DNA of 26,656 nucleotides from an uncultured Eubacteriales bacterium (GTDB taxonomy: Bacteria; Bacillota; Clostridia; Oscillospirales; Oscillospiraceae). The stretch is from positions 1 through 26,656 of the forward strand of contig URCY01000021.1 of assembly GCA_900546415.1 (NCBI GenBank), in the 5' to 3' direction. The translations under genes and the position numbers were made by a program. The stretch's first letter is position 1; each line of letters opens with the position of its first letter. Shown here piece by piece: positions 15,999 to 22,813 of this stretch. The notes under the pieces were generated by a model that had not been told where the DNA came from, did not search any database, and worked only from the letters and a program-made list of their open reading frames with translations.

Positions 15999-16999
15999 AG
16001 GGAGTCGCGGATGATCAGCTCCGTGTCGAGCAGGATCTGGCTGGGCGGAGCTTCCGGATTTGCGATCTTTTCCATGAGCAGCTCGCCCGCGACAAAGCCA
16101 AGCTGATAGCCGGGCTGACTGACCGTTGTGATCGCAGGGTCGCAGAGTGTGGAGAGATAGGTGTTGTCAAAACCGGCGATGCGGAAATCCTCCGGTACGC
16201 GCAGTCCGGCACGTTTTGCCGCCTTGAGTGCTGCCGCGGCCAAAATATCGGAAACGGCAAAGCAGGAATCGGGCGGGTTGGAGCAGCCCAGCAGCTGTGT
16301 CATGACGGAAAAAGCGGCCGCGTAAGAGATGTCCGGCAGGGTGACCATGAGAGATTCCTCCGGCACAAGCCCAAGGTCTTTATAGGCCGAGAGATAACCC
16401 TCCTTGCGCTGACGCGCGTACTTAAAGCGCTGCGGGCCGTTGAGCAGAGCAATGCGGCGCAGCCCCTTGCTGAGCATCAGCTGGATCAGGCTTTTTGTTG
16501 CGCTAAAGTCGTCGATGGAGACGTATGAGACATTGCAGTCGGGCAAAAACTCGCAGCATTGGACGGTCGGCACGATGGCGTCGATCTGTGTAAGGCGCTC
16601 CGCGTCCAGGACCGGGTCGAGCAAAACAAGCCCGGAGGGACGCAGCGCTTCGACGAGCGAAAAAAGCGCGTCAGGATGAAAGGCGCTGCTGGTTTGATAG
16701 ATAATGGCCTGCGAATTCTGACGCAGCGCGGAATCGGAAATGCCGGTGATCACCTTGGAGTAAAAGAGGTTTTGCAGGTGGGGGACAACGATCAAAAACA
16801 GCTTGTTTCTGGCGGGGAGGACGTCTTCCGGCCGAAGGAGCGGCGCGAGGTTGTCAAAGCCGGTCTCCTTGACGGCGCGATAAACGCGCTGCAATGTCGT
16901 TTCCTTTAATAGGTGCGGATGGTTAAGGGCGCGGGAGACGGTTGCGACGGATACGCCGGACAATTTGGCGACGTCCGAAATCGTTGCTTTCTTTTCCAT
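15995..16999 (-). CDS. LacI-family transcriptional regulator
   Basis: A 334-residue repressor-type protein. Residues 5-26 form the LacI helix-turn-helix (TISDVAKLSGVSVATVSRAL) with hinge region to about 60; the rest is a periplasmic-binding-like effector domain (LFLIVVPHLQNLFYSKVITG, GLVLLDP, IALLNGPQRFKYARQRKEGY, PEDFRIAGFDNTYLST). ATG 16999 (complement) lies 11 nt from AAGGAGA. It is divergent from the sugar ABC/molybdoenzyme operon and in one unit with mobA, so it probably controls both sides in response to a sugar-like effector. The effector is unknown. Confidence 0.9.
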   Translation of the reverse strand: MEKKATISDVAKLSGVSVATVSRALNHPHLLKETTLQRVYRAVKETGFDNLAPLLRPEDVLPARNKLFLIVVPHLQNLFYSKVITGISDSALRQNSQAIIYQTSSAFHPDALFSLVEALRPSGLVLLDPVLDAERLTQIDAIVPTVQCCEFLPDCNVSYVSIDDFSATKSLIQLMLSKGLRRIALLNGPQRFKYARQRKEGYLSAYKDLGLVPEESLMVTLPDISYAAAFSVMTQLLGCSNPPDSCFAVSDILAAAALKAAKRAGLRVPEDFRIAGFDNTYLSTLCDPAITTVSQPGYQLGFVAGELLMEKIANPEAPPSQILLDTELIIRDSL

Positions 17000-17042
17000 G
17001 GGTTCTTAACTCTCCTTGCATCGACTGCCTCGTGATGACACG

Positions 17043-17071
17043 ATTATAGCAAAGAATGAAAAGAATGTAAA
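17043..17071 (-). promoter_or_regulatory. Sigma-A promoter of the lacI-type/mobA unit
   Basis: On the - strand TTTACA (17071-17066) and TATAAT (17048-17043) are 17 nt apart, with TG one base upstream of the -10 box. The leader to the regulator ATG is about 35-40 nt. Confidence 0.85.
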
Positions 17072-17089
17072 GGATGAAAATGAAATTTA

Positions 17090-17118
17090 TGAAAAAATTT
17101 TCACGAATTTGGCAAATT
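17090..17118. promoter_or_regulatory. Two adjacent palindromes, candidate regulator-binding sites
   Basis: TGAAAA-AA-TTTTCA (17090-17103) and AATTTG-G-CAAATT (17106-17118) both have perfect 6-bp arms and lie between the two divergent promoters. Either may be bound by the LacI-type protein, although neither has the central CG common in LacI-family operators. The surrounding AT-rich DNA makes chance palindromes likely. Confidence 0.4.
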
Positions 17119-17193
17119 GAACAAAAAGATACGATAAAATTTGTATTATCAGACGAAAACGTAAAACAAGAGCAGAAAAATGCAAAGAATGAC

Positions 17194-17222
17194 TTGAAAA
17201 AATGAAAATAGTGATGTACAAT
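17194..17222 (+). promoter_or_regulatory. Sigma-A promoter of the sugar ABC/molybdoenzyme operon
   Basis: TTGAAA (17194-17199) and TACAAT (17217-17222) are 17 nt apart and the start codon is 47 nt downstream. The sequence TGAAAAAATGAAAATA occurs at 17195-17210, overlapping the -35, and again at 17236-17251 in the leader, 41 nt apart, which could be paired regulatory sites. Confidence 0.8.
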
Positions 17223-17268
17223 TAAGAAGCCACAATGAAAAAATGAAAATAAACAGGAGGCAATGAAC

Positions 17269-18333
17269 ATGAAAAAAGTAATCGCGCTCGTATTGGCCTG
17301 TGCAATGCTGCTGACCTTGGCAGCCTGCACCAAAAAGGCAGACAAGAAGGACGACACGCCAAAGAAAAAGGGCTTTGTCGTTGCTTCCCACAATCCCACG
17401 CTCGACACCCCGTTCCGTGCAATCTATGAAGAGAACCTGAACACCGTTGTGGCGCAGTACAAAGAAAGCGGCCTGATCTCCGAGTACTATACCTACTGCT
17501 CCAACGGCGACGCCGCAACGCAGTCGCAGCAGATCCAGCAGTGCATCAACGACGGCGTGGACATCCTTATCATCAACCCCATCTCCAGCACCGGCATCGA
17601 CGCCGAGATCGAAAAAGCACTTGACGCGGGCATCACCGTCGTCTGCGCCGACTGCGTTTACTCCTCCGATAGGGTTATCAGTGTGGTAAACGACCAGTAC
17701 GCATGGGCACAGCAGCAGGCACAATTCATGGTCGATACGCTGGGTGCAGGCTCAAAGGTCGTTATGTTCAACGGCAAACAGGGCAACTCCGCTTCCGAGC
17801 TGCGTGAGAGCGCATACCGCAAGGTGCTTGAAGAGGGCGGCATTGAGATCGTCTTCGAGGCTTACAACGAATGGAACGATGCGACTTCCTACCAGAAAAT
17901 GAGTGAGGTTATTTCCAGCGGCATCGAGTATGACGGCATTTTGAGCCAGATCGCGCTCAACGGAATCCTCAACGCGCTGGAGGACAATAAAGTCGGTTAT
18001 CCGAAGGCGATCTCCGGTGACATCACGGTCGGTGCGATCCGCCGTCTGTGCAAGATCAACGAGAACGAGGAGGTACTTCCGTTCTTCTGCATCGCCAACC
18101 CTCCCGGAATCGGCGTAACGGCGCTGAACGTTGCCCTCTGCCTTGCACAGGGCGGTCAGATCGACGAGAGCAAGCTCAATTCCGAGGGCAATATCGTCGC
18201 GGCTCCGAACTGGACGATCACCTATGAGACCAAGGACGAGAGACTTGCGGATCTGGAAGGCCTTGCCGACACTGCGGTTGCGACCGATTGGCTGACGCTT
18301 GACGAAGTCAGAGAGGCGTATTTCAAGAAGTAA
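17269..18333 (+). CDS. Sugar ABC transporter substrate-binding lipoprotein
   Basis: A 354-residue extracytoplasmic binding protein of the Peripla_BP_4 (ribose/galactose-binding) type. ATG 17269 is 8 nt from AGGAGG; ATG 17263 is too close. A lipoprotein signal ends LLTLAAC (lipid Cys20), followed by a Lys-rich linker. Typical elements include QSQQIQQCINDGVDILIINP, AGITVVCADC, VVMFNGKQGNSASELRESAY and an effector-lobe segment YPKAISGDITVGAIRRL. It should capture the substrate for the ATPase and permeases that follow. The ligand cannot be read from sequence; it is clearly different from the MglB-like protein (no calcium loop). Confidence 0.9.
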   Translation: MKKVIALVLACAMLLTLAACTKKADKKDDTPKKKGFVVASHNPTLDTPFRAIYEENLNTVVAQYKESGLISEYYTYCSNGDAATQSQQIQQCINDGVDILIINPISSTGIDAEIEKALDAGITVVCADCVYSSDRVISVVNDQYAWAQQQAQFMVDTLGAGSKVVMFNGKQGNSASELRESAYRKVLEEGGIEIVFEAYNEWNDATSYQKMSEVISSGIEYDGILSQIALNGILNALEDNKVGYPKAISGDITVGAIRRLCKINENEEVLPFFCIANPPGIGVTALNVALCLAQGGQIDESKLNSEGNIVAAPNWTITYETKDERLADLEGLADTAVATDWLTLDEVREAYFKK

Positions 18334-18355
18334 AAAATACAAGGGAGGCATTACC

Positions 18356-19858
18356 GTGTTTGAAATGCGCAGCATAGAAAAACACTTTGGTAGCGTAAGA
18401 GCACTCAATGGAGCCTCCTTACAGGTAAAGCCAGGAGAGATCCAGGCTTTACTTGGTTCTAACGGCTCCGGGAAATCTACCATCGTAAAAATAATGGGCG
18501 GCGTGCTGAGGGCAAATGCGGGGCAGATGCTTCTCGACGGGGAACCGATCCAGATCAATTCCGTTTTTGACGCACGGCGCTTCGGGATCGCCGTTGCCTA
18601 TCAGGAGCTGAGCCTCCTGCCGCAGATGAGCGTCATGGACAATATCCTCCTTGGCCATGAGCTATGTGGAAAGGCAGGACTGATCGACCGCCGCAGGCAG
18701 CGCGAAAGGGTTTGCGCACTGCTTGACCGACTGCAGATCAAATGCAGTCCTGAAGCGCTCGTGCAAAACATTTCTCCGTCGGAGCAGAGCATGGTAGAGG
18801 TTGCGAAGGCGCTGGAACGCGCGCCGAAGTTCCTCTTGCTCGACGAGGTGACGGCTGCGCTGCACCACGATGAGGTCGAGGCGCTGTTTGCGGTTTTGCG
18901 GGAGGAGCGCGAGAAGGGAACGAGTATCCTGATCGTGACGCACCGCATGAATGAGATCTACCGTCTGTGCGACCGTGCGACGATCTTCCGAAACGGCGAA
19001 ACGGTGATCCAAGAGGCAATGGATCGCCTGCCCCTGAACGACGTCGTGTTCTATATGACGGGCACGTGCGTCAGCGGCGAGGGCGAGAGCTGCGCCGCAC
19101 CCGCGCCCGTGGAAACGGCGGCGCTTCTGAGCGCGGAAGAACTGGTGCTCCATCCGCAGGTCAAGGGCATCAGTCTCCATGTAAACAAAGGGGAGATCGT
19201 CGGCATCGGCGGCCTGGAGGGACAGGGACAGACGCAGTACATTAAGGCGCTCTACGGGGCGCTACAGCCAGAGAAGGGGACGCTGCGCTTTGAGGGGAAG
19301 CCCGTGAAGCTGCGCAGTACGGATCGTGCGGTTCGCCGCGGCATCTGTTATGTTTCCGGTGACCGGACGCGGGAAGCGGTCTTTTCTCTGCGCAGCATCG
19401 AAGAGAACCTTACGGCGGGCGAGATGGCGCTGGGCAGCGCCTGGCACTGGGTGTCCAACCGCAGTGTGCGCCGCGCAGCACAGGAGGCGGTGCAGCGCTA
19501 CGCAATCAAGATCGGCGCGCTGGACGACAGCGCAAGTTCACTCTCCGGCGGAAATCAGCAGAAGCTCGCGGTGGCGCGCAGCGTGGCGGTGCAGCCGAAG
19601 CTCCTGCTGCTCAACGATCCGACCAAGGGGGTCGATATCAATTCAAGACGCGAGATCCACCGGATCTTGCACGATTGCAGCGAACAGGGCATGGGGGTCG
19701 TTCTGGTCTCCAGCGACAGCGAGGAGCTGCTGTCCGTGTGCAATCGGATCTATGTATTCTATGAGGGCAAGGCGGTCGACGTTTTGACGGGGGAACGGCG
19801 CACGGAGGAAAACCTTGTGCGTGCCATGATCGGAATGACGGAGGGAGATAAGCAATGA
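18356..19858 (+). CDS. Sugar ABC transporter ATPase, RbsA/MglA type (two ABC domains)
   Basis: A 500-residue protein with two fused nucleotide-binding domains that energises uptake. GTG 18356 follows AAGGGAGG at good spacing. Domain 1: Walker A GSNGSGKST (34-42), a signature-like SPSEQSMVEVAKAL, Walker B FLLLDEVTAAL (Asp163, Glu164). Domain 2: degenerate Walker A GLEGQGQTQ, signature LSGGNQQKLAVARS (about 396), and a Walker B reading LLLLNDPTKG, so the usual Asp-Glu is Asn420-Asp421. A weakened second site is common in this family, but here both acidic residues differ from MglA/RbsA. Its stop overlaps the next ATG by 4 nt. Confidence 0.92.
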   Translation: MFEMRSIEKHFGSVRALNGASLQVKPGEIQALLGSNGSGKSTIVKIMGGVLRANAGQMLLDGEPIQINSVFDARRFGIAVAYQELSLLPQMSVMDNILLGHELCGKAGLIDRRRQRERVCALLDRLQIKCSPEALVQNISPSEQSMVEVAKALERAPKFLLLDEVTAALHHDEVEALFAVLREEREKGTSILIVTHRMNEIYRLCDRATIFRNGETVIQEAMDRLPLNDVVFYMTGTCVSGEGESCAAPAPVETAALLSAEELVLHPQVKGISLHVNKGEIVGIGGLEGQGQTQYIKALYGALQPEKGTLRFEGKPVKLRSTDRAVRRGICYVSGDRTREAVFSLRSIEENLTAGEMALGSAWHWVSNRSVRRAAQEAVQRYAIKIGALDDSASSLSGGNQQKLAVARSVAVQPKLLLLNDPTKGVDINSRREIHRILHDCSEQGMGVVLVSSDSEELLSVCNRIYVFYEGKAVDVLTGERRTEENLVRAMIGMTEGDKQ

Positions 19859-20901
19859 AAAAGAGCTTGCTGCGGCTGAAATCCGCACCCTATTTTTCCG
19901 GCCTGATGATCTTCCTGTTCATTTTTGCGCTCAACGTCGTCATCCAGACGCCCGAAAAATTCTTCTATGTCAACAACATCAATACGATCATCGCAAAAAA
20001 CACCCCGCTGATCCTTATCACGATGTCGCAAGGCTTGCTGATGATGAGCGGTGTGGTCGACTTTTCCGTTGGTGCGCAGGTATCGCTGGGCAATGTCATT
20101 GCGATCATGGTGCCGCAGACCTTCGGCACGCCGCTCTGGGTCGGTTGGGTGCTGGCGGTGCTCGCCTGCGTGGCCGTTTCGCTGTTTAACGGCCTGATCA
20201 CGACATATCTCCGCATTCCCGTGTTGCTTTCGTGCTATGCGATGGTGTTCGTCGTCAAGGGGTTGAACGTCCTGATCATGCCCAAGCCGCAGGGAACGGT
20301 GCCCTCGTACATCTACAAAACGTACGATTCGCTCCTTCTTGGTTTCCTTCCATTCTCCGCGTTGATCCTTGCCGGCGTGCTGCTTTTTTGGGTCTATTTG
20401 AAGCGCACGCGCTTTGGAAGGGCGCTCTACGCGACCGGCGGAAATCTGCGCCACGCCTATTCCTCCGGCGTCAACACTTCCGCAACGCGCATGAAGACCT
20501 ACCTGATCGCCGGCGTGATCAACGGCATTGCCGGCCTGTGCATGACGGCGATGACTGCCTCCGGCGACCCCAACGCGGGCGAGGTGTACGGCCTCAAGAC
20601 GGTCGCCGCCTGCATCCTCGGCGGGATCGCGCTCAGCGGTGGCTGGGGGAGCCTCTCCTGCGCGTTCTTCGGGGCGCTGATCCTGGTGTTGACGCAAAAC
20701 GGCGTTTCGCAGACCTTTAATCTGCTCTGCCGCAGGATCCCGGGCTTTTCCGTCACGACCTATTGGCAAAACTTTGCCTCCGACATGATCATCCTGCTGG
20801 CACTCGTGCTGACGGTCTTTGCCAACCGCGCAATGATGAACTCGATCAGGCAGCAGATAAAATACCTTGCGCTAAGGGAGGAAAAGAAGGATGCAGACTA
20901 A
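19855..20901 (+). CDS. Sugar ABC transporter permease 1
   Basis: A 348-residue BPD_transp_2 membrane protein with about 9-10 hydrophobic segments. The conserved loop SGVVDFSVGAQVSLGNVI follows TM2-3, and VAACILGGIALSGGWGSL is the family's late signature. ATG 19855 overlaps the ATPase stop (ATGA). It overlaps the second, distinct permease by 11 nt, so the channel is probably a heterodimer. Confidence 0.9.
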   Translation: MKKSLLRLKSAPYFSGLMIFLFIFALNVVIQTPEKFFYVNNINTIIAKNTPLILITMSQGLLMMSGVVDFSVGAQVSLGNVIAIMVPQTFGTPLWVGWVLAVLACVAVSLFNGLITTYLRIPVLLSCYAMVFVVKGLNVLIMPKPQGTVPSYIYKTYDSLLLGFLPFSALILAGVLLFWVYLKRTRFGRALYATGGNLRHAYSSGVNTSATRMKTYLIAGVINGIAGLCMTAMTASGDPNAGEVYGLKTVAACILGGIALSGGWGSLSCAFFGALILVLTQNGVSQTFNLLCRRIPGFSVTTYWQNFASDMIILLALVLTVFANRAMMNSIRQQIKYLALREEKKDAD

Positions 20902-21868
20902 AAATCCGCTTCGCCAACGGGCGCAGAGCTTCGTGCAAAAAAATGTGGTGCTGATGGCGCTGCTGATGGCCGCAGCGGTCTTTGCGGTCAATATCCTGCT
21001 CAATCCGAAGTCGCTCAATAAAAATGCCTTCGGCTCGATCCTTGCGCTGACTTCGCTCTTAGCCATTTCTGGCGCGGGTCAGACCATGGTCGTCCTGACC
21101 GGCTCCGGCATCGACCTGTCAGCCGGTTCCATCATGTCGCTCACGTCGATCCTATCCGTGCAGATGATGAACGGAAAAGACCAGAACGTCCTTTTGTGCG
21201 TGCTGATGAGCATTCTTCTCGGCGCGTTTTTCGGACTGCTCAACGGGATCGGTGTGACGCGCATTAAGCTGCCGTCTATGATCATCACCTACGCGATATC
21301 CAATGTGGTCACGCGTTTGCAATTTATCATTACGGAGGGAAAACCGACCGGATCGGCCGCGCCATCGCTGAACAGGGCGCTTTCTTACCGCGTGCTCGGC
21401 ATTTTCCCCGCAGTGCTGTTTTACTGTGCCGCGCTGGCGCTGCTGCTCTTTCTGCTCCTGCGCCATACCAAGTACGGCCGCAGGCTCTATCTGGTGGGCG
21501 ACAGCAGCTCCGTTGCACGCTACGCGGGCATCGCAAGCGGCCGCGTGGTCGTTCTGACCTATGTGCTTGCGGGCATCCTTTACTGCCTCTCCGGCTTCAT
21601 CGCCGCGGGATATTTTACATACGTTTCCACCTCTATGCTGGACGTGTATACCATGCAGGGGATCGTGGCGGTCGTGATCGGCGGAACGGTGCTGACCGGC
21701 GGCAAAGGCTCTTATTTCGGGACGATCGCGGGAGCGCTGTTCATGGTGGTGCTCAATAACTGCCTTGCGGTGCTCAGCGTAAAGGACTGCATTCAGAATA
21801 TTATCAAAGGACTTGTGATCATCGGCGTGCTGACCCTGTATAACAGAGACAAAGCGGTGCGTCAGTAA
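20891..21868 (+). CDS. Sugar ABC transporter permease 2
   Basis: A 325-residue BPD_transp_2 permease with the marks TGSGIDLSAGSIMSLTSI and GIVAVVIGGTVLTGGKGSYF. It is clearly different in sequence from the first permease, so this is a pair and not a tandem copy. ATG 20891 lies inside the end of permease 1, with GGGAGGAAAAG upstream. The next gene, an enzyme, starts 24 nt downstream with its own strong ribosome site. Confidence 0.9.
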   Translation: MQTKNPLRQRAQSFVQKNVVLMALLMAAAVFAVNILLNPKSLNKNAFGSILALTSLLAISGAGQTMVVLTGSGIDLSAGSIMSLTSILSVQMMNGKDQNVLLCVLMSILLGAFFGLLNGIGVTRIKLPSMIITYAISNVVTRLQFIITEGKPTGSAAPSLNRALSYRVLGIFPAVLFYCAALALLLFLLLRHTKYGRRLYLVGDSSSVARYAGIASGRVVVLTYVLAGILYCLSGFIAAGYFTYVSTSMLDVYTMQGIVAVVIGGTVLTGGKGSYFGTIAGALFMVVLNNCLAVLSVKDCIQNIIKGLVIIGVLTLYNRDKAVRQ

Positions 21869-21892
21869 AAAAATTAGGAGGATTTGCACATA

Positions 21893-22807
21893 ATGAAGCT
21901 GGGACTTGTCAGCTCGATTCTTGCCGACTATACATTTGAGCAGCTCATTGATTGCGCTGCGCAGTATAACATGACCTGCGTCGAGGTCGCCTGCTGGCCG
22001 ATCGGAAAGGCGATTCGCCGCTATGCCGGCGTGACGCATATCGACGTCGGCACGCTCACGAAGGAAAAGGCCGCCTACTACCGCGACTACGCGGCGCAGC
22101 GCGGTGTCGAGATCTCCGCGCTTGCCTACTATCCGAACCCGATGGATGCCGACCTTGAAAAGCGGGACTTTTATACCCGGCACCTCTACCGCGTGATCGA
22201 CGCGGCTGCGCTGATGCAGGTCAATCGCGTTACGACCTTTATCGGGCGCGACACAACAAAGTGTCCGGAGGAAAACATCGCGCTGATGCTGGAGCTGTGG
22301 CCGCCGATCGTGCAGTACGCCTACGAGCGGGGCGTTGAGATCGCGATCGAGAACTGCCCCATGTACTACACAAGAGACGAGTGGCCCAACGGCACCAATC
22401 TGGCGCACTGCCCCTATATCTGGGACATTATGTTCGAAAAGATCCCGCTGCCGAATTTCGGTCTGAACTATGATCCCTCCCATATGCTCCTGCAGGGGAC
22501 GGACTACATCCGTCCGCTGTATGAATACAAAGAGCGCATTTTACACGTGCATTTGAAGGATGTCAAGATGAATGCGGAGGGTGTCTATCGCTACGGTATG
22601 TTTAACTATCCCGCACGCTTCCATATCCCGAAGATCCTCGGACAGGGCGACATCGACTGGGGCAAATTCGTCTCCGCCCTGCATGACATTCGCTATGACG
22701 GCTATGTTTGCATCGAGATCGAGGACAAGGCCTTTGAGTCCTGCACGGAGGATATTCTGAAATCCATTGAGATCAGTCGGAAGTATATCGCGAGCTATAT
22801 GGGGTGA
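21893..22807 (+). CDS. Sugar isomerase/epimerase-like TIM-barrel protein (AP-endonuclease family 2 fold)
   Basis: A 304-residue cytoplasmic protein of the xylose-isomerase-like superfamily (IolE/IolI, sugar-phosphate isomerase/epimerase group). ATG 21893 is 11 nt from AGGAGG; the upstream TTG at 21884 is too close. The expected metal-binding set is visible: Glu153 (AIENCPMYY), Asp194 and His197 (LNYDPSHMLLQG), His218/His220 (HVHLKDVK) and Glu275 (CIEIEDKAFE). Such enzymes isomerise, epimerise, dehydrate or eliminate from keto-sugars and inositols, often alongside Gfo/Idh dehydrogenases as here. The precise reaction is not determinable. Confidence 0.85.
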   Translation: MKLGLVSSILADYTFEQLIDCAAQYNMTCVEVACWPIGKAIRRYAGVTHIDVGTLTKEKAAYYRDYAAQRGVEISALAYYPNPMDADLEKRDFYTRHLYRVIDAAALMQVNRVTTFIGRDTTKCPEENIALMLELWPPIVQYAYERGVEIAIENCPMYYTRDEWPNGTNLAHCPYIWDIMFEKIPLPNFGLNYDPSHMLLQGTDYIRPLYEYKERILHVHLKDVKMNAEGVYRYGMFNYPARFHIPKILGQGDIDWGKFVSALHDIRYDGYVCIEIEDKAFESCTEDILKSIEISRKYIASYMG

Positions 22808-22813
22808 ACGGCA

